From assembly GCF_018474025.1 (NCBI RefSeq), contig NZ_JAHCTA010000003.1, positions 124,001-188,000 of the forward strand: DNA of 64,000 nt, given 5' to 3'. Shown here piece by piece: positions 31,161 through 42,252 of this stretch. Each line of letters opens with the position of its first letter. Positions within the stretch are counted from its first letter, which is position 1. Made by a program: the position numbers and the translations under genes. The stretch comes from Alteromonas oceanisediminis. GTDB taxonomy: Bacteria > Pseudomonadota > Gammaproteobacteria > Enterobacterales > Alteromonadaceae. Below the pieces are notes generated by a model, which was not told where the DNA came from, ran no database searches, and worked only from the letters and a program-made list of their open reading frames with translations.

Positions 31161-33476
31161 ATGAAACGTACGAATCTATCCCTGTTAGTCAGTGCAGGCT
31201 TGAGCACTATGGCATTTTCTCCAACGGCCTTAGCCAATGAACAGCCCACAACAGGCGACAACATTGAAAAGGTTGTCGTTTACGGCCAGAAAATTGAGAG
31301 AACGCTGCAAGACACCAAGGAAAGTGTTGCAGTGATCTCAGAACAGTTTATCGACGATATTGGCCTGCTTGATCTGGATGACGCCTATCTCACCACGGCG
31401 AATGTTTTCTCTCTCGATAACGGGGAAAACTTTGGTATTCGTGGTATTACACAAAACGCTTCCGCGACAGGTGGCGGAAATGGTGAGCTGGGCAGTTTTT
31501 ACATGGATGGCGTTGCGTTTACCGGGTTTGCGACACGTTTCGGTCCACGCGATCTATGGGACGTTAAGCAGGTAGAAGTTTTGCGTGGCCCACAATCTAC
31601 CAATGTGGGCCGACAAGCGTTGATCGGAGCAGTGGTTGTCGAAACCAATGACCCTGATCTATCGGGGTTTGACGCTGCAGTGCGCGGTCAGGTCGGCAAT
31701 TTTGGTACCTATTCCGGCGAAGGTATGATTAATCTCGCTGTTGGGGATGACTCCGCGCTGCGGCTGACAGCCGAAACCTTTTCCAGCGATGGCTATATTG
31801 AGAACGAATTGCTGGATGCAGATTATAACCCCGAAGACAGTCACGTATTCAGAGCAAAGTACTTGTACGCGCCATCTGATGATTTTTCTGTGCAACTGAC
31901 CCTTCAATACGCTAAAAAGGAAATTGGCTGGGACTCGTATCGGTTTGATTTGCAGCCCATCGACAGTTATCAGGACAGTGCAAACCTGCTTTCTGAAGAA
32001 ACCTATGAAGGCTACAGTGCGGCAGTGGACGTACAGTACGACGTCAACGACACGTGGTCGGTGCGCGCGGTAACATCGTTCATTAGCGGCGAATATAGCC
32101 GATTTAATGATGATGATGGTGGCCCCGAAGGTGGTGACGCTTTCCGTGGTCGCGCCGTTGACGACCAAAACTGGGCGCAGGAAGTTCGACTTTCCTATAC
32201 GAGTGACACCGTCAGCGGTGTGATGGGTGTGTATTATACCGAAGTCGATCTGGATAACGACACGACTGGGATTGTCGCACTCAATCCCGCCAGTTTAGGC
32301 GTACCTAATGTACTGCTGCCTTTTTACCCTGAAACGCTAGTGATTGATGTATTGATCCCGTCTGAAACGGCAACGACCAATTTAGCATTTTTCACCGAAT
32401 GGGACTGGCAACTTAGCGAGCGTGTCACACTTTCAGCCGGTTTTCGTTATGATCAGGAAGATCAGGACGTGTTGACCAACGCCCGCAACTCTCTAGCCGA
32501 GGGCTCGTTCCTACCGGATCCTGTGGCTTCTGGTGAGCTGGCTACACAGCTGGGGTTCGATCCAGCCACAGTGGCAGAGATTGTCGGGGGTATTACGCAG
32601 GTCAATGGTTTGCTTGGCAATCAACTTGCTCAAACAGACAACCCGCTGCAAAGTACATCCTTCAATGCCTTTCTGCCACAAGTGGGTGTGACCTACGACT
32701 TAACTGAAAGCAGTTCGGTATCGGCGTTTTACAAGCGAGGCTATAGGGCCGGAGGTATTGACGTCGACACCGTTGGCAGTATCGATGAGTACAATGCAGA
32801 GTATCTGGATAACGTTGAATTGGCCTATCGTTCACTCCACCTCGACGGCGACTTGGTGTTTAATGCAAACGCGTACTACGGTTGGTGGAAAGATCAGCAA
32901 TTAACCATATTCGTCAACGGAAGTTTGTTCGACACAGACACAGTCAATGCGGGCGAATCAACTATTTACGGGTTGGAAATGGAGCTTCAGTATCGCGTTA
33001 GCGACGATACCAAAGTCTACGCTTCATTCGGACTCGCGGAAACACAGTTTGATGAATTCTGCTTTGTCGATGGCACATCGGCACAGGACATTACGGATGC
33101 AACCTGCGACGCCGGTGATGGTCCCGGACGAAATCTAGAGGGTGCTGACTTTGCGTTCTCACCAGACCTTACTGCCGCCGTCGGTGCAAAGCATTTCTTC
33201 GATCAGCACTGGTATGTCGGTGGTAACATCACGCATCAAGGAAGCTCTTTTTCGGATATCGTTAATACCGCAGAGTTTAAAAATGATAGCTTTACGCTTG
33301 TTAATCTCAATGTTGGCTACGCTAAAGAGGATTTCGAGGCGCGTGTGTATGTAAAAAATGCGTTCGACGAATTCTACACAAACTTTCAGGGGCCAGGGAT
33401 AGCAGGCCCCGACGCCCGGCTCGTTCGTCCGGGTGTTCCGCGCGAATTTGGAATTATGCTTTCGCAACGTTTTTAG
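31161..33476 (+). CDS. TonB-dependent receptor, iron-regulated
   Basis: A 771-residue outer-membrane receptor. ATG 31161 follows TTGGAA and starts a signal peptide (MKRTNLSLLVSAGLS...TALANEQ); the frame extends upstream to 31104 but that part overlaps the Fur box. Plug: KVVVYGQKIERTLQDTKESVAVIS, FGIRGITQNA, QVEVLRGPQSTNVGRQALIG. Barrel ends GIMLSQRF. The plug type and the Fur box point to a siderophore or similar iron complex; the Fur-linked PepSY genes on the other strand would process it. Ligand unknown. Confidence 0.85.
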   Translation: MKRTNLSLLVSAGLSTMAFSPTALANEQPTTGDNIEKVVVYGQKIERTLQDTKESVAVISEQFIDDIGLLDLDDAYLTTANVFSLDNGENFGIRGITQNASATGGGNGELGSFYMDGVAFTGFATRFGPRDLWDVKQVEVLRGPQSTNVGRQALIGAVVVETNDPDLSGFDAAVRGQVGNFGTYSGEGMINLAVGDDSALRLTAETFSSDGYIENELLDADYNPEDSHVFRAKYLYAPSDDFSVQLTLQYAKKEIGWDSYRFDLQPIDSYQDSANLLSEETYEGYSAAVDVQYDVNDTWSVRAVTSFISGEYSRFNDDDGGPEGGDAFRGRAVDDQNWAQEVRLSYTSDTVSGVMGVYYTEVDLDNDTTGIVALNPASLGVPNVLLPFYPETLVIDVLIPSETATTNLAFFTEWDWQLSERVTLSAGFRYDQEDQDVLTNARNSLAEGSFLPDPVASGELATQLGFDPATVAEIVGGITQVNGLLGNQLAQTDNPLQSTSFNAFLPQVGVTYDLTESSSVSAFYKRGYRAGGIDVDTVGSIDEYNAEYLDNVELAYRSLHLDGDLVFNANAYYGWWKDQQLTIFVNGSLFDTDTVNAGESTIYGLEMELQYRVSDDTKVYASFGLAETQFDEFCFVDGTSAQDITDATCDAGDGPGRNLEGADFAFSPDLTAAVGAKHFFDQHWYVGGNITHQGSSFSDIVNTAEFKNDSFTLVNLNVGYAKEDFEARVYVKNAFDEFYTNFQGPGIAGPDARLVRPGVPREFGIMLSQRF

Positions 33477-33490
33477 GTGTTGTTTGTTTT

Positions 33491-33520
33491 TCCAAAGCCC
33501 ATAGAGACATGGGCTTTGGA
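33491..33520. terminator. Long hairpin downstream of the receptor gene
   Basis: TCCAAAGCCCAT, loop AGAGAC, ATGGGCTTTGGA: a perfect 12-base stem 15 bases after the stop. No T-run follows on the plus strand (ATTCGC), so it may be a weak terminator or an mRNA-stabilising structure. Confidence 0.5.
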
Positions 33521-33597
33521 TTCGCAACGTAGCGAGTTAACACTTGATCATTCTTTTGGCGGAGCCTGCTCTCATTCTGCAGTTAGGCTAATTAACG

Positions 33598-34020
33598 CTA
33601 TCGCGCAAACAACTGCGCCATATCGGCAAAAGCCTTAAATTCTAAGGCATTGCCACACGGATCATGCAGAAACATAGTCGCCTGCTCCCCCGGCTTGCCC
33701 TTGAAACGAATATAAGGCGCGATGACAAAGTCGATGTTTGCCGCTGTTAACTGATCAGCCAGTTGCTGCCAGTCTTGCATCGATAAAACAACACCAAAAT
33801 GAGGTACGGGTACCGCATGGTTATCCACCTGATTAGTCTCAGGTGCTGGCGGCATTGCCGCTACGCAGTGAGTGACTAACTGGTGACCGAAAAAATTCCA
33901 ATCTATCCACTGCTCGCTACTACGTCCCTCTTCACAGTTCAACAACGCGCCGTAAAATGCGCGAGCTCGCGTTAAATCGGTGACCGGTATAGCGAGGTGA
34001 AACGGGGTGACTTGCGGCAT
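33598..34020 (-). CDS. VOC-family (glyoxalase-like) protein
   Basis: A 140-residue single-domain protein: [40 protein letters not shown] at the start and [20 protein letters not shown] at the end, the metal-ligand-bearing strands of the vicinal oxygen chelate fold. Similar proteins are often annotated as extradiol-dioxygenase-like or glyoxalase/bleomycin resistance proteins; the substrate is unknown. It stands alone between the iron receptor and the CBS gene and is not related closely to the other VOC gene in the window (26639-27031). Confidence 0.82.
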   Translation of the reverse strand: MPQVTPFHLAIPVTDLTRARAFYGALLNCEEGRSSEQWIDWNFFGHQLVTHCVAAMPPAPETNQVDNHAVPVPHFGVVLSMQDWQQLADQLTAANIDFVIAPYIRFKGKPGEQATMFLHDPCGNALEFKAFADMAQLFAR

Positions 34021-34294
34021 AAAACACTCTTTAGTCTATGGTTGGAAACGCAACTCATTATTATAGGGTGAAACGCTAATCCATACAGTCTGGAAGACAG
34101 AAATTTTTCTGCGATTTAGCGACTGGCATGCGTGCTACCTGGCGCGCTAAGCCTTTCGTGGCCGGTAGAAATTGATCGCATTTTTACTCAATGCATTCTG
34201 TGCCGCGTCATTCAATAAGCGCCAATTTATTCTATTGATTTTGATTAGCAAAATATTAGTATAAATTATCGTAAACGGCTTGAGACTTAACGGT

Positions 34295-34708
34295 ATGTCG
34301 GTCGAAAAACTCATAACCAAGAATGTGGTTAGCGTCAACATGGACGATCGCCTCACGATGGTTCGCGATCAATTTATTCGCAAGCGATTTCACCACCTGC
34401 TCGTTGTCGACAATAACAACACGCTCATCGGCGTGATTTCAGACCGCGACTACTTTAAAGCCACAACACCTACCGTGGATAAGCCCTCTGCAACGAGCAA
34501 AGATCTGGCAACCCTCGACAAACGCGTACACCAAATCCTTTCTCGCAAACCCGTCTCAATCAAACAAAGCGACTCGCTTAAAAACGCCATCAGTAAATTT
34601 AGGCAGTTTAAAGTCTCCTGCCTGCCGGTGGTCAATGAACGTAATCAGCCCATCGGCATTATCACTTGGCGGGATATCATTGACTGGTTGTACACCAAAC
34701 TGTTTTAA
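34295..34708 (+). CDS. CBS-domain protein
   Basis: A 137-residue protein made of two CBS motifs only: MSVEKLITKNVVSVNMDDRLTMVRDQFIRKRFHHLLVVDNN...LIGVISDRDYFK and VHQILSRKPVSIKQSDSLKNAISKFRQFKVSCLPVVNE...IGIITWRDII. A CBS pair binds adenine nucleotides and usually regulates a partner. ATG 34295 is preferred; the longer frame starts with TTG. It converges with the protease-like gene and shares four bases at the stop codons. Confidence 0.83.
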   Translation: MSVEKLITKNVVSVNMDDRLTMVRDQFIRKRFHHLLVVDNNNTLIGVISDRDYFKATTPTVDKPSATSKDLATLDKRVHQILSRKPVSIKQSDSLKNAISKFRQFKVSCLPVVNERNQPIGIITWRDIIDWLYTKLF

Positions 34709-35979
34709 AGCTTGAAAACGTCTGTCGAGCCAGAACGGTTTGAGTAACCTTCAATAGGCTCGCTCACCACCGTAAAGCAACCTTGCTCGGTATCAGGCTC
34801 CCGCAGTCTGCAGATTTCATATTCTCCCGGCTGATCACTTATCGTCAGCCACTCATCCTCAGTCAGCTGTTCTGACGCGCTCCCCCCTATGGAAGTAATG
34901 ATGTCGCCAACATTTATATCAACATGAGCCGTTGCCATATCAGGCATGATGTACCTGACAACAAAGTGACCTGAAGTAATTTTTCTGAGCTCCAGCCCCA
35001 ACAGATTGAACTGGCTACTGAACTGATGGTTGGGGTACGGCGTGATGAACAGCTTGTTCTGCTGATAATCCAGTACCGTGACGTATTGATTGAGCGCGGC
35101 GCTGCCAATTACCCAGAAATCTTCTGCGTCGTCAGACACAATGAGATTCGTTTTGATATTGGGCATGTGGATGCTGCCGATAGTGATGCCGGGTAACGTA
35201 ACCCGTTGATGAACCGCCTTACCACTTAAGCCAAAATCCGCCGCTTCCACAGAAGGCAGGTTCAGTGAAATTGATTCTTCGTCAAGGTAGGTTTGATTAA
35301 GTTTAAAATAGTGTCGACTCCCCGTGTCGATAAGCACATCGTGTTCAATCACTCGCCCGCCGCCCAATGCGATGTTAACCGGTACTGACAATTTGCTCAT
35401 GGATATGTCGAAATCGACTGCAACATCATTTGGCCCGGGACGAAAGGCCGTTCGGCTGATGTCTATCTGATTGTGTTTCTCATCAAAGCGCCACACAAAA
35501 TGTTTGAGAATATCGTGCCCCAGCACGCCGTCAATAATCACCTCATCCGGTCTTTCGTAGTAAGGCGATTTTGATACCGGTAGATACGCCATACTGACGC
35601 CTTCAAAGCTGACACCAGATAAGTCAAGTTGCTCGACCGCAACCTGATAGGCCGTTGAATCATCGCCATCCCCCCAACCCGCCGCAATTAAATCGAAACC
35701 TTTCTCCAGCTTCAGATTTGCAACCTTGGGGCTATCCATTAGGTAGGTGATGGAGGCACCGCTGTCGACCAGAAATAAAAACCCTTCCTCGCCGTTTATC
35801 GCAACCTGCACATGGGGTTTATTGCTGATGTAGCGTGTAGGCAACGCTACCGTATCTTGCTTGTCCGTCCACCGGGCGGTCAGGTCGTCATTCTCAAACC
35901 GCATCCGAATCTGATTAACAACGCTACAGCCACTCAGCGCTACCACTGTCAAAACGCAAACCAGAATTTTCACTCGCAC
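34705..35979 (-). CDS. Retropepsin-like aspartyl protease lipoprotein with PDZ-like end
   Basis: A 424-residue lipoprotein (lipobox ALSGC near residue 18). Two aspartyl-protease-like halves are present: FLVDSGASITYLMDS (about residues 69-83) and VLIDTGSRHYFKLN (about 213-226), each with the D-S/T-G triad, so a single chain could form the active pair. A PDZ-like segment covers about 325-405 (DMATAHVDINVGDIITSIGG). Gammaproteobacterial relatives are mostly uncharacterised periplasmic proteins. It is a single-gene unit. The protease call is from the motifs; substrates unknown. Confidence 0.75.
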   Translation of the reverse strand: MRVKILVCVLTVVALSGCSVVNQIRMRFENDDLTARWTDKQDTVALPTRYISNKPHVQVAINGEEGFLFLVDSGASITYLMDSPKVANLKLEKGFDLIAAGWGDGDDSTAYQVAVEQLDLSGVSFEGVSMAYLPVSKSPYYERPDEVIIDGVLGHDILKHFVWRFDEKHNQIDISRTAFRPGPNDVAVDFDISMSKLSVPVNIALGGGRVIEHDVLIDTGSRHYFKLNQTYLDEESISLNLPSVEAADFGLSGKAVHQRVTLPGITIGSIHMPNIKTNLIVSDDAEDFWVIGSAALNQYVTVLDYQQNKLFITPYPNHQFSSQFNLLGLELRKITSGHFVVRYIMPDMATAHVDINVGDIITSIGGSASEQLTEDEWLTISDQPGEYEICRLREPDTEQGCFTVVSEPIEGYSNRSGSTDVFKL

Positions 35980-36115
35980 TTTACACGCAACCTTTTCGGC
36001 TTAAATCAAGGTCACGAATCTATCAGGATGTTGTTTCGAAAGTGTCTCCCGCATCAAGCGAAGTGTAAGCAAGTGTTATTCAAAGCGCTGCAGAATGTCT
36101 TAGTCCGGGCTGAGG

Positions 36116-37534
36116 TTATTGTAAGCGCTTGAGCAAACTCAGTTTGGTTTTACTGAACGGCGCATAGCGCACATCTAAATCAAACCAGAAGCTGCGCTTC
36201 ATCACCGACTTTAAGTGACTAAAGGTGTCAAAGCCCCATTTGCCGTGATAACTCCCCATGCCTGAATGGCCGACACCGCCAAAGGGTAATTCGGGGTTAA
36301 CCATAAACATCATACCGTCGTTCACACAGACACTGCCGGCACTGGTGCGCGTCAGCACATCATCCTGCTTGGCCTTCGACTTGGAAAACACATACAGGGC
36401 GAGCGGTTTTGCGCGTTGATTGACAAACTCGACGGCTGCGTCGATATTTTTAACGGTAATAATAGGCAGTATGGGTCCAAAAATTTCCTCTTGCATCACT
36501 GCACTATCCAGTGAAGGATTGAGCAAGATAGTGGGTTCAATATAACACTCTGCGAGGTTACTGTGCCCGCCATGCGCAATGGGTTGGTCTTCAAGATAGC
36601 TGGCAAGGCGCACAAAATGGCGCTGGTTGACAATCTTGCCATAATCATCGCTGGCGAGGGGGTCATCACTATATTGCTTTTTGAGCTGGTTTTTTAACTC
36701 GCCGATCAACGCCTGCTCGTGCCCCTCCATCACCAGCACGTAGTCTGGTGCAACGCAGGTTTGCCCGGCATTCATCCATTTACCCCACACAATACGGGCG
36801 GCGGTAACTGACAAATTGGTATCTGCATCAACAATGCACGGACTTTTACCGCCGAGTTCCAACGTCACCGGCGTCAGATGCTCGGCCGCAGCGCGCATAA
36901 CAATCTTGCCAACCGTTTCACCGCCCGTGTAAAACATATGATCAAATGGCTGCTTGAGCAGACGTGAGGTTTGATCTTTTGCGCCTTCCACCACGGCGAT
37001 CGCATCATTATCCAGATACTGCGGCACCAGTTTAGCGAGCAGAGAAGACGTACGTTCAGACAGTTCTGACGGCTTTAATATAGCGCAGTTGCCCGCAGAG
37101 ATTGCTGCGATAAGCGGCGCGATCACCAACTGAAAGGGGTAGTTCCACGCACCAATGATTAACACAGTGCCAAGGGGCTCAGGGTGTAAGTAACTTTTGC
37201 CCGGTTGCGCAAGCATCGGCGAAGACACTTTTTTAACTTTCATCCAGCGTTTGAGATGCTTTAAAGTGTGCTTGATTTCTGATTTGATGTAACCGATTTC
37301 AGAAATCCAGCTTTCCATTTCGCATTTCCCCAAATCAGCATTCAACGCTTTTTGGATGTCCTCTTGATGCTCATCAACTAACTTATCTAACTGCTTGAGT
37401 TGTTTGACTCGCCACTCACGAGAGCGTGTTGCACCTGTCGCATGATACGCCTTGAGCTTGGCAAAGGACTCATCAATCCAGATTAGGCTATTGTTCTTCG
37501 GATTATCTTCAATACTTGAAACAGTGGCAGTCAT
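36116..37534 (-). CDS. Class 3-type aldehyde dehydrogenase (coniferyl/fatty aldehyde)
   Basis: A 472-residue NAD(P)-dependent enzyme oxidising aldehydes to acids. Key elements: GAWNYPFQL, the glycine-rich FYTGGETVG, general base in VTLELGGKSP, catalytic Cys in NAGQTCVAPDYVLV, EEIFGPILP and the C-terminal LPFGGVGHSGMGSYHG. The short length and a C-terminal tail with basic and hydrophobic residues resemble fatty-aldehyde or coniferyl-aldehyde dehydrogenases (ALDH3, calB). It is a stand-alone gene read leftward, 154 bases downstream of nothing co-directional except purA. Confidence 0.87.
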   Translation of the reverse strand: MTATVSSIEDNPKNNSLIWIDESFAKLKAYHATGATRSREWRVKQLKQLDKLVDEHQEDIQKALNADLGKCEMESWISEIGYIKSEIKHTLKHLKRWMKVKKVSSPMLAQPGKSYLHPEPLGTVLIIGAWNYPFQLVIAPLIAAISAGNCAILKPSELSERTSSLLAKLVPQYLDNDAIAVVEGAKDQTSRLLKQPFDHMFYTGGETVGKIVMRAAAEHLTPVTLELGGKSPCIVDADTNLSVTAARIVWGKWMNAGQTCVAPDYVLVMEGHEQALIGELKNQLKKQYSDDPLASDDYGKIVNQRHFVRLASYLEDQPIAHGGHSNLAECYIEPTILLNPSLDSAVMQEEIFGPILPIITVKNIDAAVEFVNQRAKPLALYVFSKSKAKQDDVLTRTSAGSVCVNDGMMFMVNPELPFGGVGHSGMGSYHGKWGFDTFSHLKSVMKRSFWFDLDVRYAPFSKTKLSLLKRLQ

Positions 37535-37636
37535 AACGAAATACTCAACGCAAAGGGTATGTGATTATTGCATACGTCGGCAGCGGCGCAAATGTTTACC
37601 CGCAACATCACTGTGATGCGCGCTCAGCGTTTACAG

Positions 37637-37666
37637 ACAAAAAAGCCAGCGTATCAATGCTGGCTT
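37637..37666 (-). terminator. Rho-independent terminator of purA
   Basis: On the minus strand: AAGCCAGC, loop ATTGATAC, GCTGGCTT then TTTTGT. It starts 22 bases after the purA stop and leaves room for a separate promoter of the aldehyde dehydrogenase gene. Confidence 0.85.
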
Positions 37667-37688
37667 CGTTCAGACAATATTGGACTGA

Positions 37689-39023
<1,335 letters not shown>

Positions 39024-39205
39024 CTACCAAAAATTACGCGCACTGTTCAGCTTTTTCTGAGCATAAAATAGCCTTAATTCTGTCATTATCAGAAAATCGA
39101 ACATGATCAATTTGTTAGGTCAATTCTCACTGCATTCGTATTTAACATGACTTTTTTCGGCCAGCGTGCAAAAGTAAGCCAAAGTCTTCCTTTACATTAC
39201 ACGTT

Positions 39206-40951
39206 ATGAACTTGAAAAACGCCACGAGATTGTGTCTGTTCAGCACGCTACTGGGTATTTGTGTAGGCTGCAGTAAAACCGTCGAACGGCCAATCGATGA
39301 CGGTGAATTGCATGAGCGCTTTGTTGGCACTCAACACCCTTTTGCTAGCGAGGCAGTCTATTTCGCATTGACGGATCGCTTTGTTGATGGCGATAAAGAC
39401 AACAATTATCCCAATCAAGGGAAAAACGTTCACGACGGTAAATGGCATACTTTCGATCGTCCGCTCGTGGGGCCGAATGGTGAGTTAGCTAACGTGGGCT
39501 ACTTAGGGGGTGACTTTAGAGGCGTACTGAATAATGCCGACTATATTGCGGATATGGGTTTCACCGCTATTTGGTTGACACCCGTGTGGGATAATCCAGA
39601 CCAAGCCTTTAGCGGTGGTGAAACGATCACTTATGCGGGTGGTTACAAAGATGGCGGCAAAACAGGTTATCATGGCTATTGGGCGACCAACTTTTACCAG
39701 GCCGATGAACATAATATTTCGTCAGATTTATCGTTTGCCCAGTTCACCCAAGCACTCGATGAAAAACATCAGCTGAAGTTCGTTCTGGACATTGTCGGCA
39801 ATCACGGCTCACCCGCGTACTCAATGCCGTTTCAACAGGGCGATTTTGGCAAGTTATACAATGCGCGTGGCGTTATGGTCGCGGATCATGAAAACCTGCA
39901 TCCGTCGCAACTGAGCTCGACAAATCCTATGCATCGTTTTTACAACAAGCAGACGGGGCTTGCCCAGCTTTCAGACATCAATGAGAACAGTGAAGCGGCA
40001 TACGAATATCTCATCAACGCCTATCGATTCTGGTTGGCACAAGGGGTTGATGCTATTCGTATCGATACCATTAAAGAGATGCCACATCATTTCTGGAAGC
40101 GGGTCAGTGAGGATATCCGCGCCGATTACCCCAACCTATTCATGTTCGGTGAAAGCTTTTCCTTTGATGCTGATTTTATCGCTGAACATACGCTGCCTGA
40201 AAATGGCGGCGTCAGTGTACTCGATTTTCCCGGTCGCGCGGCGATGACGGCAGTGTTTGAAAATCCAGAATCGAGTTTCACTGAATTACTCAATTATCTG
40301 TATATCGATACCGCCATGTATCACAACCCGTATGAGCTGATGACCTTTTACGACAACCACGATATGGCGCGTATGAATGCCAGTGACGACGGTTTCATTA
40401 ATGCACATAACTGGTTATTTACCAGCCGCGGCATACCGGTGGTTTACTACGGCGCCGAAATCAATTTTATGACCGGCAAAGCCGAACATGAAGGCAATCG
40501 CAATTACTTCGGGCAGGAGCGTATTGACACAGCAAACCAACACCCTATTCATCAACAACTCACCCGTATCGCGAATGTACGCAAAAACACACCAGCACTC
40601 CAGCGCGGCCTGCAACTGAACATCGCATTCGAGCAAGACACCGCGGCGTTCTATCGCATATTGCATACCCAGCACGACCATCAAAACGTACTGGTATTAT
40701 TAAACAAAAGTCAGTCTGAACGCCGGATCACAATCAGTGACCATTTGATAGCGGGTCAGTGGACTGATGCGTTTGATGGCGGCATCACTCACATTGACAA
40801 CAATCAAGCTACTGTTGACTTTGTCGTGCCTGCCAATGGGGTAAGCGTGTTGCTGAATGAGTCGACCATTACGCGCGAAGACACCCTCACTGCGCTGAGA
40901 GAACTGCAGGTATCCTTCCGTGAACGGGGTTCACACCTTGATGTGAACTGA
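39206..40951 (+). CDS. GH13 alpha-amylase-family lipoprotein
   Basis: A 581-residue lipoprotein (GICVGCS lipobox) of glycoside hydrolase family 13. The four conserved regions are visible: DIVGNH, GVDAIRIDTIKEMPHHFW with the nucleophile Asp, FMFGESF with the acid/base Glu, and FYDNHDMARM with the third Asp. The C-terminal part forms the beta-sandwich (NVLVLLNKSQSERRITI). It should hydrolyse alpha-glucans or cyclodextrins at the cell envelope. No sugar transporter adjoins it; it is followed by an SDR gene 55 bases on. Confidence 0.88.
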   Translation: MNLKNATRLCLFSTLLGICVGCSKTVERPIDDGELHERFVGTQHPFASEAVYFALTDRFVDGDKDNNYPNQGKNVHDGKWHTFDRPLVGPNGELANVGYLGGDFRGVLNNADYIADMGFTAIWLTPVWDNPDQAFSGGETITYAGGYKDGGKTGYHGYWATNFYQADEHNISSDLSFAQFTQALDEKHQLKFVLDIVGNHGSPAYSMPFQQGDFGKLYNARGVMVADHENLHPSQLSSTNPMHRFYNKQTGLAQLSDINENSEAAYEYLINAYRFWLAQGVDAIRIDTIKEMPHHFWKRVSEDIRADYPNLFMFGESFSFDADFIAEHTLPENGGVSVLDFPGRAAMTAVFENPESSFTELLNYLYIDTAMYHNPYELMTFYDNHDMARMNASDDGFINAHNWLFTSRGIPVVYYGAEINFMTGKAEHEGNRNYFGQERIDTANQHPIHQQLTRIANVRKNTPALQRGLQLNIAFEQDTAAFYRILHTQHDHQNVLVLLNKSQSERRITISDHLIAGQWTDAFDGGITHIDNNQATVDFVVPANGVSVLLNESTITREDTLTALRELQVSFRERGSHLDVN

Positions 40952-41006
40952 TCCAGCACCCACACTGTATCCAAGAGGACAAAGACGCATTATGGGAGGA
41001 TACGAT

Positions 41007-41702
41007 ATGTCTGGACCACATCAATCTGAATCGAAAGTGGTTTTGATCACCGGCGCATCAAGTGGCATTGGTGAAGCCACGGCGAGGAAGTTGGTTAAGA
41101 ATGGCCACCAAGTGATACTCACGGCGCGCAGCGATGAGAAACTGAAAGCGCTGGTCAACGAACTCGGTAGCGATAACACATTCGCGGTTGCGGCTGACGC
41201 GACGCAATTTTCGCAACTTGAAACGGTTGTGGATCAAACGATTGAAAAGTTTGGTCGGTTAGACGTCGCGTTTGCTAATGCGGGTACGGGGGTTTCCACG
41301 CCCGGCACGGAAAAAGGCTACGTGGAGGAGTGGGACAAGATGTTACTCGTTAATATCAACGCCCTACTCTATACGGCCAAGCTCACACTGCCGCATTTGC
41401 GCAAAACACAAGGTCACTTCATTTTGACCAGTTCCGCAGCAGGTCGAACGCCTATCAAAGGTTCAATTTATGGCGCGTCGAAATATTTCACCTATGGCTT
41501 CGGGCAAAACTTGGCACTGGAAATGGCTGAGTGGAATGGCCGCTGCACCAGTATTGCGCCCGGCATGGTCAATACGCCATTCTTCGATGAAGCGAAACCG
41601 GATAAGCTCGATCCCAGCGATGTCGCTGATGCCGTTCTGTTCGCCATCGAAGCCGACCCGCGCAACTGTGTCAGAGAAGTGTTTTTAATGCCAACGCGGT
41701 AG
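41007..41702 (+). CDS. Short-chain dehydrogenase/reductase
   Basis: A 231-residue NAD(P)(H)-dependent oxidoreductase: TGASSGIGEATARKL (cofactor binding), FANAGTG, catalytic Ser in TSSAAGRT, and YGASK with the Tyr/Lys pair. I use ATG 41007, preceded by GGGAGG at the right distance; the frame opens at 40992. It resembles YdfG-like 3-hydroxy acid dehydrogenases, with the substrate unknown. Confidence 0.87.
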   Translation: MSGPHQSESKVVLITGASSGIGEATARKLVKNGHQVILTARSDEKLKALVNELGSDNTFAVAADATQFSQLETVVDQTIEKFGRLDVAFANAGTGVSTPGTEKGYVEEWDKMLLVNINALLYTAKLTLPHLRKTQGHFILTSSAAGRTPIKGSIYGASKYFTYGFGQNLALEMAEWNGRCTSIAPGMVNTPFFDEAKPDKLDPSDVADAVLFAIEADPRNCVREVFLMPTR

Positions 41703-41772
41703 GGCCTGTAATACCCTGCAATGAATATCTTGCCTGCCATCGCATTTTAGTGTGTAATGCCTTCCACATTAA

Positions 41773-41791
41773 AATGCGAATGATTCTCTTT
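41773..41791. promoter_or_regulatory. Fur-box-like site before the DUF6746 gene
   Basis: AATGCGAATGATTCTCTTT resembles the AATGCGAATNATTCTCATT form of Fur sites common in gammaproteobacteria, 59 bases before the DUF6746 start. Confidence 0.55.
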
Positions 41792-41849
41792 TATATCGAA
41801 TCCGTTCGGTGATCGCAGGTCGTTTGCGCTACGCTTACAGGATGCTCTC

Positions 41850-42245
41850 ATGAAATTAATGCCACTACTTCTGTCAACCACATTTGCAGCCACGCTGTGT
41901 TTATCGAACACCGTTGTGGCCGACGACGAATACCAGCATTTTGCTGCGAAACCGTCGGAAGATCTTAGCTCGGCTTTATGTAACCTCAAAGACTACAACG
42001 CGCTTTTGACTGACATTGTCGAGACTGACGCAGACATTCCGGTGGAAGGCATGGTGAAAATCCATGAGCTGACTTATACGCTGGAGAACGCGATCCAACA
42101 ACTGCAACGCGACCTTGCCACCATTGCCGAAGATTTAGAGTCGGTGCATAAAGCGTCCGAACGGATTGATCAAGCAACGGTCAGCGAGAAAAGCGCCGCC
42201 TACCTTGAAGCAACCTCTTTATTGTTAACGCCTCCAAGCTGTTAG
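41850..42245 (+). CDS. DUF6746 small periplasmic protein
   Basis: A 131-residue protein with a signal peptide (MKLMPLLLSTTFAATLCLSNTVVADD) and a helical body (HFAAKPSEDLSSALCNLKDYNALLTDIV, then IHELTYTLENAIQQLQRDLATIAEDLESVHKASE) ending in Cys. I recall this pattern as DUF6746, a family without known function. A Fur-like box precedes it and a Fur-box-controlled siderophore receptor follows, so an iron-linked role is plausible. The two Cys residues could form a disulphide in the periplasm. Confidence 0.72.
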   Translation: MKLMPLLLSTTFAATLCLSNTVVADDEYQHFAAKPSEDLSSALCNLKDYNALLTDIVETDADIPVEGMVKIHELTYTLENAIQQLQRDLATIAEDLESVHKASERIDQATVSEKSAAYLEATSLLLTPPSC

Positions 42246-42252
42246 GGCGAAA

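Noticed and set aside
34147..34356. Minus-strand 69-residue frame between the VOC and CBS genes
   Set aside because: Overlaps the CBS start region in antisense and shows no domain.
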